Positions 6,047 through 13,911 are shown, counted from the first letter of the stretch. The stretch is 16,716 nucleotides of DNA from Bacteroidales bacterium UBA1199 (GCA_002309795.1 DBXZ01000062.1:1-16716); one strand, 5' to 3'. Numbers and translations: made by a program. Notes: a model not told the origin generated them from the letters alone.

Positions 6047-8065
6047 ATGAAAAAGATTCTTGTAATGACATTGATTGCAGGTTTGGGCCTGTCGGGCCTG
6101 ACAGGCTGCAAAGACGGCGCCGCCCAGGGCGGAAAGGCCGATTTCCAATATTCGATCGACCAGTTTGCGGACATCGAAGTCCTGCGCTACCAGATTCCCG
6201 GCTGGGAGGCGCTCTCCCTCCAGCAGAAGGAGTACATCTACCATCTCTGCGAGGCTGCCAAAGCCGGACGCGACATCATCTGGGAACAGAACTTCAAGTA
6301 CAACCTCCGCATCCGCCACGCACTGGAAGCTATTTTTGATAACTATCAGGGCGAGCGCAGCGGCGAGGAGTGGGACGCATTCCTGGTCTACGCGAAACGC
6401 GTCTTCTTCAGCAACGGCATCCACCACCACTACGGCAAGGACAAGATCCTGCCCGAATGCAGCCGTGCTTATCTCTCCGCACTGATGGCCGCTTCCGGCG
6501 TGGAAGCACAGGAAGCCGCTGAACTGCTGCCGGTTATCTGCGAGCCCGACCTCTACCCGACCAACAAATACCAGGGCACGGAGAAAGACATCATCGCCGC
6601 CTCCAGCTGCGGCTATTACGACGGCAACCTGACGGCCCGCGAAGTCAACCGCTTCTACGACCGGATGGCCGACAAGAACGACCCGCACCCCATCTCCTAC
6701 GGACTCAACAGCCAGCTGGTCAAGGAGAAAGGCCGCATCTTCGAGAAGGTCTACAAGGCAGACGGCCTCTACGGCCCGGCCATCCGGGTGATTATCTCCC
6801 ATCTGGAGAAGGCGCAGGCCGTGGCGGAGAACGATCTCCAGAAGAAATACATCGGCGAACTGATCGAGTATTACCGCACCGGTGACCTCCGGATGTGGGA
6901 CACCTATAATATCACGTGGGTGGGCGACACCGAATCCGACGTGGACTTCGTGAACGGTTTCGTGGAGGATTACGGCGATCCGCTCGGCCGCAAGGCCGCT
7001 TATGAGGGCATCGTCAACTTCCGCGACAGCGAGGCTTCGCACCGCACCCAGGTGATCAGCGAAAACGCCCAGTGGTTCGAAGACCACTCCCCCGTGGATT
7101 CGCGTTTCAAGAAGGCTGAGGTCAAGGGCGTGAGCGCCAAGGTGATCAACGTGGCCGTGATTGCCGGCGACAACTATCCCGCAACGGCGATTGGCATCAA
7201 CCTGCCGAACGCAGACTGGATCCGCAAGGAGTATGGTTCCAAGTCGGTGACCATCGCCAACATCACCGACGCTTATTCCCAGGCTACGGCGCAGGCGCCC
7301 AAGAGCATCCTGACCGAATTCGCATGGGATGAAGAGGAGATCGCCCTCTGCCGCAAATACGGTTCGCTGACCAGCGACCTCCACACCGACCTGCACGAGT
7401 GCCTGGGCCACGGCTCCGGCCAGCTGCTTCCGGGGACCCCGTCCGGCGCCCTCAAGGAGTTCTCCTCCACGCTGGAGGAGGCCCGCGCCGACCTCTTCGC
7501 CCTCTACTATTTGGCAGACGAGAAGCTCGTGGATCTGGGCATCCTGCCCGACAAGGAGGCCTACAAGGCTGAGTACTGCAGCTATATCCGCAACGGTATC
7601 TTCACCCAGTTCACCCGCATCGAGCTGGGCAAGCAGAATACCGAGGCGCACATGCAGAACCGCAAGCTGATTGCCGACTGGTGCTATGAGAAGGGCCTGG
7701 CAGACAACGTAATTGAAAAGAAGGTACGCGACGGCAAGACCTACTTCGTCATCAACGACTTCACCGCACTGCGCGGCCTCTTCGGCGAACTGCTTGGCGA
7801 GATCCAGCGCATCAAGTCGGAAGGCGACTACGAGGCCGGCAGGGCACTGGTGCTGAAGTATGCCGTCAATATAGACCCGGATCTCCACAAGGAGGTACTC
7901 GAGCGTTACGCTACCCTGGGCCTGAAACCTTACCGCGGCTTCATCAACCCGGACATCGTGCCGGTTACCGGCAAGGACGGCTCCGTGACCGACTACCAGG
8001 TGGTCTACGGCGACGACTTCCTGGAGCAGCAGCTCGAATACGGCAGGAAATACAAGACTTTATAA
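6047..8065 (+). CDS. Dipeptidyl peptidase III (family M49), lipoprotein
   Basis: DPP III is a zinc exopeptidase that removes dipeptides from the N terminus of short peptides. The family signature HEXXGH is present as HECLGHGSG (His450, Glu451, His455). The downstream EEARAD supplies the third zinc ligand, probably Glu478. The HECLGH form and the length of 672 residues match the Bacteroides type of the enzyme. A signal peptide with lipobox LTG-C (Cys21) predicts a lipoprotein, unlike the cytosolic eukaryotic enzyme. I chose the ATG at 6047 because it starts the signal peptide; the in-frame TTG at 6029 would add six residues and lies upstream of the -7 box. The AbgB-like gene follows after six bases, so the two probably form an operon for peptide breakdown. 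Confidence 0.92.
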   Translation: MKKILVMTLIAGLGLSGLTGCKDGAAQGGKADFQYSIDQFADIEVLRYQIPGWEALSLQQKEYIYHLCEAAKAGRDIIWEQNFKYNLRIRHALEAIFDNYQGERSGEEWDAFLVYAKRVFFSNGIHHHYGKDKILPECSRAYLSALMAASGVEAQEAAELLPVICEPDLYPTNKYQGTEKDIIAASSCGYYDGNLTAREVNRFYDRMADKNDPHPISYGLNSQLVKEKGRIFEKVYKADGLYGPAIRVIISHLEKAQAVAENDLQKKYIGELIEYYRTGDLRMWDTYNITWVGDTESDVDFVNGFVEDYGDPLGRKAAYEGIVNFRDSEASHRTQVISENAQWFEDHSPVDSRFKKAEVKGVSAKVINVAVIAGDNYPATAIGINLPNADWIRKEYGSKSVTIANITDAYSQATAQAPKSILTEFAWDEEEIALCRKYGSLTSDLHTDLHECLGHGSGQLLPGTPSGALKEFSSTLEEARADLFALYYLADEKLVDLGILPDKEAYKAEYCSYIRNGIFTQFTRIELGKQNTEAHMQNRKLIADWCYEKGLADNVIEKKVRDGKTYFVINDFTALRGLFGELLGEIQRIKSEGDYEAGRALVLKYAVNIDPDLHKEVLERYATLGLKPYRGFINPDIVPVTGKDGSVTDYQVVYGDDFLEQQLEYGRKYKTL

Positions 8066-8071
8066 TCTATT

Positions 8072-9517
8072 ATGAAACGGATCCTTTGCCTGGTGCTGGC
8101 GGCGCTCGTCGCGCTTCCGGCTGCCGGCCGCAAAAAAGAGAATCTGCTGCAGACGGCGGGGTACCGGTACCTGAACGCACCGGAGACCTTCACCACCTAT
8201 GACGCCCTGCAGAAGACCATTCACGGTTATGCCGAACCGGGCTACCTGGAGTTCAAGAGTTCCAGGACGATAGCCGAACATCTGGCTGCCAACGGCTTCA
8301 CCATCGAGTGGGGCGTGGCGGGCATTCCCACGGCATTTATCGCAACTTACGGCAGCGGAAAGCCGGTGATCGGGATGCTGGGCGAATACGACGCCCTGCC
8401 GGGCATGTCGCAGGATACCTCGACGGTGGATCATCCGCTCGTCCCGGGCGCGGCCGGTCACGCCTGCGGCCATAACCTGATTGCCACCGGTCCTGCCGCC
8501 GGGGCGGTAGCCACCGCCAAATGGCTGGCAGAGGGACATCCGGGCACCGTGAAATACTTCGGCTGCCCGGCGGAGGAAGGTGGTGGCGGCAAGGCCTACA
8601 TGACCCGTGCCGGCTGTTTCGACGGCTGTGACGCCATCCTGGACTGGCATCCCGGCGATTACAACGGCGTAAGCCTGACCTCCGGCCTGGCCAACGTGCG
8701 CGTCAGCTTTACCTTCCACGGAACCCCTTCCCATGCGAGCGTTTCGCCGTGGGAAGGCCGTTCCGCACTCGATGCGGTAGAGTCGTTCAACTATATGATG
8801 AACATGATGCGCGAGCATGTGCCGACCGAGGCCCGGATCCACTACATCATCTCCAACGGCGGAGAGGCGCCCAACGTGGTTCCCGCCACGGCCCAGGTCG
8901 TCTATTACATCCGCCATCCCAGGGCGGAGGTGGTGCTGGACATCTTCAACCGCGCCCTGAAGGCTGCCGAAGGGGCTGCGATGGGCACCGGGACTACGAT
9001 GACCTACGAGATTGTCAACGGCAATTATGAAAAACTCATCAACAGCGTAATCGCAGAGGTGATGAACAAGAGCCTCCAGATGGTGGGCGGCGTGATGCTC
9101 GACGAACGGGAAAAGGCCTATTGCGCCGAGATCATGCGCAACTCCGGCTGGGAGGTGGACCTGAGCAATTTCGAGGCGTACGACCGCACGGTGAGAAGCG
9201 GATTCTCCGGCGGATCGAGCGACGTTGGCAACGTCTCCCAGATGGCCCCGCTCGCATCCATGCGGATCTGCACCTGCGTCAAGCACGCCGGCCTCCATTC
9301 CTGGCAGCAATGTACGATCGGCGGCACCACCGTCGGCACCAAGGCGCTGCTCAACGTGGGCAAGATTTTCTACCTCACCGCCGTCCAGCTTTTCAACAAT
9401 CCCAAGACGCTCGAAGCGGCCTGGGAGGAGTACTACTCCGTCCGCGGCCACGATTTCAAGTTCGTGCCGCTGATGGGCGACCGGGAACCGCCGTTCGACT
9501 ACTGCAAGGGCAAATGA
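8072..9517 (+). CDS. Exported M20D amidohydrolase, AbgB-like
   Basis: M20D enzymes are dinuclear zinc amidohydrolases. The closest type I recognise is E. coli AbgB, a subunit of p-aminobenzoyl-glutamate hydrolase, which also has 481 residues. Motifs are GVAGIPTAF (81-89), GEYDALPGMSQ (104-114), GHACGHN with Cys132 and His134, PAEEGGGGK with Glu168 and Glu169, DWHPGD with His193, and a late KHAGLHSW with the final metal-ligand His. The insert after FTFHGTPSHAS is the usual dimerisation domain. Residues 1-19 look like a cleavable signal peptide (MKRILCLVLAALVALPAAG), which E. coli AbgB does not have, so this enzyme is probably periplasmic. No AbgA partner or AbgT transporter is in the window. 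It follows the DPP III gene closely and ends just before a strong terminator. Acylated amino acids or dipeptides are alternative substrates. Confidence 0.87.
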   Translation: MKRILCLVLAALVALPAAGRKKENLLQTAGYRYLNAPETFTTYDALQKTIHGYAEPGYLEFKSSRTIAEHLAANGFTIEWGVAGIPTAFIATYGSGKPVIGMLGEYDALPGMSQDTSTVDHPLVPGAAGHACGHNLIATGPAAGAVATAKWLAEGHPGTVKYFGCPAEEGGGGKAYMTRAGCFDGCDAILDWHPGDYNGVSLTSGLANVRVSFTFHGTPSHASVSPWEGRSALDAVESFNYMMNMMREHVPTEARIHYIISNGGEAPNVVPATAQVVYYIRHPRAEVVLDIFNRALKAAEGAAMGTGTTMTYEIVNGNYEKLINSVIAEVMNKSLQMVGGVMLDEREKAYCAEIMRNSGWEVDLSNFEAYDRTVRSGFSGGSSDVGNVSQMAPLASMRICTCVKHAGLHSWQQCTIGGTTVGTKALLNVGKIFYLTAVQLFNNPKTLEAAWEEYYSVRGHDFKFVPLMGDREPPFDYCKGK

Positions 9518-9539
9518 CCGTTCAATTTTTTTTTAACAA

Positions 9540-9577
9540 AAAAAGAGGATGACTCCCAGCGGAATCATCCTCTTTTT
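9540..9577. terminator. Bidirectional intrinsic terminator
   Basis: A perfect 13-bp stem (9540-9552 with 9565-9577; core AGAGGATGA / TCATCCTCT) closes a 12-base loop. T-rich tracts flank both sides, so it can end transcription from the AbgB-like gene on the plus strand and from the histone-like gene on the minus strand. It is the only clear intrinsic terminator I found in the window. Confidence 0.9.
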
Positions 9578-9594
9578 CTTTTTTTGTCTAATGC

Positions 9595-9768
9595 TTATTT
9601 GCCAGCAGCAATGGAAGCTTTGCGGAACTCAACCATCAGCTCTTTGAGGTTGAGAGCAGCCTTACGAGCGCGGAGGCCAGCAGCCTTGTTGCCCTTAACT
9701 ACCTGAGCTTCAGCATTTTTCTGGAACAGTGCGATCTCAGCATTGATCTTGTCGACAAGTTTCTTCAT
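9595..9768 (-). CDS. Histone H1-like (Hc1-type) small DNA-binding protein
   Basis: This 57-residue protein begins MKKLVDKINAEIALFQKNAE and ends FRKASIAAGK. It matches the small histone H1-like proteins of Bacteroidetes, related to chlamydial Hc1: short, rich in Lys and Ala, helical and without Cys or Trp. It is expected to bind DNA in the nucleoid. Codon use differs sharply from the neighbours: of 12 alanines, 11 use GCT and one GCA, with no GCC or GCG, which suggests very high expression. It has its own full promoter (-33 TTTG and -7 TATATTTG) about 47 bases upstream, an A/T-rich leader, and a strong terminator just beyond its stop. The S41 gene upstream is on the same strand but separated by a promoter. 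Family assignment is good; its exact role is inferred. Confidence 0.85.
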   Translation of the reverse strand: MKKLVDKINAEIALFQKNAEAQVVKGNKAAGLRARKAALNLKELMVEFRKASIAAGK

Positions 9769-9814
9769 AGGTTTAAGTATTAAAGGTTAAAAAATGATTT
9801 TTCGGATATTTCCC

Positions 9815-9846
9815 CAAATATATGCGATAAATCTTTAAAATACAAA
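9815..9846 (-). promoter_or_regulatory. Complete promoter (-33/-7) of the histone-like gene
   Basis: On the minus strand TTTG (9846-9843) is followed after 20 bases by TATATTTG (9822-9815), a full Bacteroidetes promoter. Transcription should start near 9810, giving a leader of about 40 A/T-rich bases. The rest of the 95-base gap 9769-9863 is A/T-rich with nothing else recognisable. Confidence 0.75.
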
Positions 9847-9863
9847 TTTTTATAAATATTTTT

Positions 9864-11276
9864 TTACTCTTCCGTTACGCCGGGAAGCGTGCGTACCAGG
9901 TATTGTCCGTAGTGCGGATTCCGTTCCGGTTCGGTAAGAAGACGGGCTCCCGTCCGGGCTCTGCTCATCTGCTGAGGCGCGCCCGGAAGCGGCGGGTACT
10001 CCCCGTTGACAATATGATACAGGCATGCCTTGATGTTATCCTCGTTCACGTCGAAGTCGTGGTAAAGGTCGTCGGGCCGGTAATTGTCCGGGACAAAGCC
10101 TTGGTCGGGAATGGATTCTCCAAGTCCGTTGTTGTTGAAGAAGGAGATGGGCAGGAAGACCCATTCGAGTCCGGAATAGTCCCCCCTGTTATAGCGGGCA
10201 CGGTCTGACCGGCCGTAGGGATAGTACAGCACATACATGCCGTTGGGTTTGCCGTACGTGGTATCGCCCACCATCTTGACGTCCATCAGCGGCCGCAGTC
10301 CGTTGGTCACCATCTCGCTGGCGGAGGCGGTACCCGGACCCGTGATGACATAGAGCCGCTTCAAATCGAGCGATTTGGCCTCGCCCTCGACCTTGTAGGC
10401 ACTGTCATAGTAGGAGAGGTTGCTGTTGTGCGTGCGGCGCACATAGACCTGGCCGACGGCCGAGGCGGGGGCCAGGTAGTCGACCATCTTCTGGCTGCAC
10501 CGGCTGTCACCGCCGCCGTTATAACGCAAGTCGAGAATCAGGTAACGCACGCCCGCATCGTGGAGCGTCTCCATCGCACGGTCTATATCGTCCATGAAGT
10601 TGACCTTGAAGGAGAGATAGTTGAGATATCCCACCGGTTCGGTGAGGCCGGGATAATCGGCGGCCGTAAGGACAGTCGTCTTCAGGACGGGGCTGACGGA
10701 AAGATCAGCCGCGGTCAGGTTGAAGGTATGCGTCTCTCCCTCCAGGTCGACCAGGGTAAAACTCTGGGGCGAAGTATAGAAAGCCTGGCTGAAACGGCCC
10801 TCGCGGATCAGCTGGTCCGTGGTCTCCCCGGCGATATGGGTCAGCGTCCAGCCGCGCGTCACGCCCTGTTCGGCGAAAACCGAACCCGGGTAGACAAGGG
10901 CGACCTTCACCGCGTAATCGCCATAATATTCGACGGGCTGGGAGAGGGAAACGCCGTAAGTCCCCGACATCTGCCCCGTTTCACTCGAGGCGAAGGAACG
11001 GCCGTCGGTCATCCAGCTCCAGCGGTCCTTGGCATACAGCAGCGCATCAAAGTACTCGTAGATATCCCGGGTAACGTAGGGCTTGAGGGCGTTGGCAACC
11101 GGAAGCTGCTCATGGACCCAGTAATAGTACGGGTTGAAGAAATTGTCGCGGTAATAAACCTTCAAATCATACTGCGGATCCTTCCGCCGTCCTTCCCGTG
11201 CCTCGGGATCGCAACCGCTGAAAAGCAGCAGCGACAGCATGAAGGTTATTATGCCGGAAAAGATGTGTTTTGACAT
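9864..11276 (-). CDS. S41-family serine protease with PDZ-like domain, lipoprotein
   Basis: S41 proteases (C-terminal processing type) use a Ser-Lys dyad. Here the Ser motif GPGTASASEM gives Ser318, and YGKPNG gives Lys343. Their spacing of 25 matches plant D1 protease (Ser372/Lys397). ILDLRYNGGGD (247-257) is the usual S41 strand before the active site. A PDZ-like region covers about 115-190 (VYPGSVFAEQGVTRGWTL). The signal peptide ends in LFSG-C, so Cys22 is the predicted lipidation site and the protein faces the periplasm or the surface. Length 470 suits Bacteroidales S41 lipoproteins. It follows the divIC-like gene by ten bases on the same strand and probably shares its promoter. Its stop is about 18 bases from the histone-gene promoter. 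It may degrade or trim envelope proteins; the substrate is not evident. Confidence 0.9.
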   Translation of the reverse strand: MSKHIFSGIITFMLSLLLFSGCDPEAREGRRKDPQYDLKVYYRDNFFNPYYYWVHEQLPVANALKPYVTRDIYEYFDALLYAKDRWSWMTDGRSFASSETGQMSGTYGVSLSQPVEYYGDYAVKVALVYPGSVFAEQGVTRGWTLTHIAGETTDQLIREGRFSQAFYTSPQSFTLVDLEGETHTFNLTAADLSVSPVLKTTVLTAADYPGLTEPVGYLNYLSFKVNFMDDIDRAMETLHDAGVRYLILDLRYNGGGDSRCSQKMVDYLAPASAVGQVYVRRTHNSNLSYYDSAYKVEGEAKSLDLKRLYVITGPGTASASEMVTNGLRPLMDVKMVGDTTYGKPNGMYVLYYPYGRSDRARYNRGDYSGLEWVFLPISFFNNNGLGESIPDQGFVPDNYRPDDLYHDFDVNEDNIKACLYHIVNGEYPPLPGAPQQMSRARTGARLLTEPERNPHYGQYLVRTLPGVTEE

Positions 11277-11286
11277 GGCAGTTGCT

Positions 11287-11637
11287 TTATTTTACGATGT
11301 AAACGTCTTCGCCCGGTTCGTGGAAAAGATACTGTTCGCGGGCGAACTGCTCCAGGGAATCCCGCTGCGAAGAGAGCTGGTCGATCCGGGACTCGGTCCG
11401 GCCGATTTCGCCCTCCAGCTGCTCGATGTGTACCCGTTGGTGGCGGAGCGTCCGCTGCGTGCGGAGCCAGACCATCACGTTGTTCTTGTCGATAAAGAGA
11501 ATCCAGATCAGGAAGATGAGGGTCAGAAGGACGTACTTGTCAAGCAGAATGCGCACCCAGCGGTGATTCTGCTTGGCAGCAGCCACTTTCTCGCGCAGCG
11601 ACTCGCGCCACGCCCTGATTTTGCCTTTCAGTCCCAT
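11287..11637 (-). CDS. FtsB/DivIC-type cell division protein
   Basis: DivIC/FtsB proteins are small bitopic membrane proteins that link the division complex in the periplasm. The 116-residue protein has a basic cytoplasmic N terminus, one membrane segment (about 35-50, VLLTLIFLIWILFID) and a coiled coil (about 55-97, rich in Arg, Gln and Glu). It ends in the characteristic FAREQYLFHEPGEDVYIVK. I use the ATG at 11637. A longer frame starting with TTG at 11658 would overlap the -7 box at 11656-11663 and is unlikely. The S41 protease gene follows ten bases downstream. The promoter is back-to-back with that of the CPBP protease gene. The division role rests on family resemblance. Confidence 0.88.
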   Translation of the reverse strand: MGLKGKIRAWRESLREKVAAAKQNHRWVRILLDKYVLLTLIFLIWILFIDKNNVMVWLRTQRTLRHQRVHIEQLEGEIGRTESRIDQLSSQRDSLEQFAREQYLFHEPGEDVYIVK

Positions 11638-11655
11638 CCTGTCTGATTTCTTTCG

Positions 11656-11663
11656 CAAAAATA
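11656..11663 (-). promoter_or_regulatory. -7 box for the divIC-like gene
   Basis: The minus strand reads TATTTTTG, 18 bases ahead of the ATG at 11637. No TTTG -33 box is seen at the usual distance. Confidence 0.55.
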
Positions 11664-11675
11664 ATCTTTTTATCG

Positions 11676-11683
11676 TACTTTTG
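11676..11683 (+). promoter_or_regulatory. -7 box for the CPBP protease gene
   Basis: TACTTTTG ends only four bases before the ATG at 11688, so the predicted transcript starts at or very near the start codon. No TTTG -33 box is seen. Confidence 0.55.
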
Positions 11684-11687
11684 AACT

Positions 11688-12512
11688 ATGAAACGACTCG
11701 ATTATTACTATCCATCGTTGGGCGGCAGCTGGCTGCTGTTTGCACTGCTGCTGGCCGGCCAGCTGATATTCGGACTGGGGCTGGCCGTGCTCCAGGCCAT
11801 CTGGCCGAACCCGCTCTGGACCACCACTACCCTCTCTTACCTGCTTTCGATGGTTTTCCCGCTGCTGTTCATCTTCTATATGGGAAGCGTGCAGCGCAGG
11901 CAGGGCGCACCGGCGGTTCCCCTCAACCGACCCGATTTCGGCAGGATGAAGGGCGTCCCCACCTTTGCGCTGGCAGCGGTCGCGATGCTCTCGGCAACCG
12001 TCCTGATTGACCCGCTGGGTGCCGTGATGCCTATGCCCGACTGGTTCAAAGCCTTGATGGAAAAGGCGTTTCTCAATACCACCCTCACGGATTCCATCAT
12101 CGCCACCTGCATCCTGGCTCCGCTTTGTGAAGAGCTGATCTTCCGGGGAATGGTCCAGCGGGGCGTCACCCGGTCCCGGGGCGTGAAGAGCGGTATCTTC
12201 TGGTCCGCCTTCCTCTTTGCGCTGGTACATATGAATCCCTGGCAGTCGATTCCCGCCTTTATCCTGGGCCTGCTTTTCGGCTGGGTCTATCACCGCACGG
12301 GATGTCTCTGGCTCACAATCTTCCTGCATTGCCTCAACAACAGCCTCTCCACCCTGCTCTCGCGGACGATTCCCGAGATGGGCGTCGATTCCGGATTTAT
12401 CAATCTGATGCCCACGGGCGGCTATATCGCCCTTTATGCCGGAGCTGCCGTATGGCTGTTCCTCTCGCTTTGGCTGCTGCGCAAATACCTTCCTAAACCC
12501 GAAGCACGATGA
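11688..12512 (+). CDS. CPBP-family intramembrane glutamic protease
   Basis: CPBP (CAAX protease and bacteriocin-processing, Abi) proteins are multi-pass membrane proteases. The three signature motifs are present: EELIFR (Glu148, Glu149, Arg153), FALVH (Phe177 to His181) and HCLNN (His214 to Asn218). About eight hydrophobic segments span the 274 residues. In bacteria these proteins process peptides or confer bacteriocin immunity; the substrate here is unknown. The last four bases overlap the manA start (ATGA), so it leads a translationally coupled set with manA and the Hsp15-like gene. Nothing bacteriocin-like is nearby. The ATG at 11688 is fixed by the -7 box immediately upstream, which leaves no room for an earlier start. 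Confidence 0.9.
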   Translation: MKRLDYYYPSLGGSWLLFALLLAGQLIFGLGLAVLQAIWPNPLWTTTTLSYLLSMVFPLLFIFYMGSVQRRQGAPAVPLNRPDFGRMKGVPTFALAAVAMLSATVLIDPLGAVMPMPDWFKALMEKAFLNTTLTDSIIATCILAPLCEELIFRGMVQRGVTRSRGVKSGIFWSAFLFALVHMNPWQSIPAFILGLLFGWVYHRTGCLWLTIFLHCLNNSLSTLLSRTIPEMGVDSGFINLMPTGGYIALYAGAAVWLFLSLWLLRKYLPKPEAR

Positions 12513-13522
12513 AAAGAAAACTCTATCCCCTGACCTTTGTCCCCATTCAGCAGGACCGCGTATGGGGCGGTGAAACCTGGATCGTCTCCTCGATGGGCGA
12601 TGGGCAGGAATCGGTGGTGGAAAACGGTTTCCTGGCCGAGAATTCCCTCTCCGACCTGCTTGAAACCTACCTGGGCAACCTGGTGGGCGATAGCGTGTTC
12701 GACTCCTACCAGCTTCAGTTCCCGCTGCTGGTCAAGCTGCTGGACGTGCAAAAACTGCTCTCCGTGCAGTCGCATCCTGACGATGCGATTGCCGCGGAGC
12801 GTTACGACCAGTGGGGCAAGGACGAGTGCTGGTACATCATGGAGGCCGGTCCGGACGCCCGCGTCTACATGGGCTTCAAGCGCGATACGAGCGCGGCGGA
12901 GTTTTACGAAAAGTGCAAGGACGGCACGGCGGCCGACCTGCTGAACATCTATACCCCCAAGGCCGGGGAGTTCTTCCACATCCCCGCGGGAACGGTCCAC
13001 GCCTGCGGCGGCGGACTGAAGATTGCCGAGGTGCAGGAGTCGTCCGACATGACCTTCCGGCTCTACGACTGGGGGCGCGAGAACAATCCGGCGACCGCCC
13101 GCCAGATGCACCTGGAAGAGGCGATCGACTGCATTAATTACAACCGGTACGACGATGCAGCCTATCATATCAAAGATGCCAGCAAGTTGGAAGTGCTGGC
13201 TGAAAACCCGCACTTCACCGTCCGTCGGCTCTCGCTGAAAGAGCCCGCCACGCTGGACATGGACCGCTTCAACAGCTGTATCGTCTATATCTGCCTGGAG
13301 GGTTCCGCCACCTTCCGAAGCGACGGCGCGCCGGACGAGGCAACCGTCAGCCGGGGCGGCAGCGTACTGATTCCCTGGGGCATAGGCGAAGCGACCATCG
13401 TCCCCGGTCCCGAAGGAGTCACCCTGCTTCAGGCCACCATCCCGCCGATTCCGGAGGAACCGGACGAATATATCGACCCCAGCGTGGCCGCTACCCTGCC
13501 CGACGAAGAGGAGGATGCATAA
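12509..13522 (+). CDS. manA: Mannose-6-phosphate isomerase, class I
   Basis: ManA interconverts fructose-6-phosphate and mannose-6-phosphate in the cytoplasm, feeding GDP-mannose synthesis or mannose use. The cupin zinc site is visible: SVQSHPDD (Gln87, His89), KDECWYI (Glu106) and AGTVHACGGG (His164). DWGR (187-190) is a conserved family motif. VWGG near the N terminus and LPLLVK-type segment FPLLVKLLD are typical. At 337 residues it is the short bacterial form. The C terminus is acidic (DEEEDA). It overlaps the CPBP gene by four bases and the Hsp15-like gene by one (TAATG), so all three are likely translated from one mRNA. The sugar-phosphate product may supply the envelope glycans made by the genes near the right end, though that link is only inferred. 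Confidence 0.93.
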   Translation: MKRKLYPLTFVPIQQDRVWGGETWIVSSMGDGQESVVENGFLAENSLSDLLETYLGNLVGDSVFDSYQLQFPLLVKLLDVQKLLSVQSHPDDAIAAERYDQWGKDECWYIMEAGPDARVYMGFKRDTSAAEFYEKCKDGTAADLLNIYTPKAGEFFHIPAGTVHACGGGLKIAEVQESSDMTFRLYDWGRENNPATARQMHLEEAIDCINYNRYDDAAYHIKDASKLEVLAENPHFTVRRLSLKEPATLDMDRFNSCIVYICLEGSATFRSDGAPDEATVSRGGSVLIPWGIGEATIVPGPEGVTLLQATIPPIPEEPDEYIDPSVAATLPDEEEDA

Positions 13523-13911
13523 TGGACGCCGTACGGGTTGACAAGTATCTCTGGGCTATCCGGGTTTTCAAGACGCGGACCGAGGCCACCGATGCCTGCA
13601 AGGGCAGCAAGATCACTGTGAACTGCGCCGACATCAAGCCCTCCAAGGAGGTCAAGGCCGGCGACGTGATCCAGGTCCGCAAAGGTGCGGTCCACTATAC
13701 CTTCAAGGTACTGGCTCCGCTCGAAAAGCGCATCGGGGCCAAAGATGTGGCCCGCTTTGCAGAAAACCTTACTCCCGAAAGCGAAATGGCAAAACTCCAC
13801 GCCCCCGTCGAAACCTTCTTTGTCAAACGGGACCGCGGTGCCGGCCGGCCCACCAAGAAGGACCGCCGCCAGATGGATGAGCTTTATGATTCGATGACCG
13901 AGTGGTTGTAG
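13522..13911 (+). CDS. Hsp15-like S4-domain RNA-binding protein
   Basis: Hsp15 binds stalled 50S subunits carrying peptidyl-tRNA and helps recycle them. The N-terminal S4 domain covers about residues 4-65 (RVDKYLWAIRVFKTR, then GDVIQVRKG). The C-terminal tail GAGRPTKKDRRQMDEL is typical of this family. Length 129 is normal. The ATG overlaps the manA stop by one base. The 3' end overlaps the peptidyl-tRNA hydrolase gene on the other strand by 28 bases; that enzyme also acts on peptidyl-tRNA, so the convergent pair is functionally suggestive. Family assignment is strong; the recycling role is taken from the E. coli protein. Confidence 0.9.
   Translation: MDAVRVDKYLWAIRVFKTRTEATDACKGSKITVNCADIKPSKEVKAGDVIQVRKGAVHYTFKVLAPLEKRIGAKDVARFAENLTPESEMAKLHAPVETFFVKRDRGAGRPTKKDRRQMDELYDSMTEWL

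Noticed and set aside
6005..7888. A long open frame (627 codons) on the minus strand across the DPP III gene
   Set aside because: It mirrors a gene with secure catalytic motifs, its translation is low-complexity and rich in Val, Leu, Ala and Gly, and it has no motif. It arises from G+C-rich codon use.
8060..9451. A long open minus-strand frame (463 codons) across the AbgB-like gene
   Set aside because: Same reason: antisense to a well-supported M20 enzyme with no recognisable domain or promoter.
11638..11658. TTG start giving the divIC-like protein seven more residues
   Set aside because: The codon lies within the -7 box, so it would not be transcribed; the ATG at 11637 fits better.
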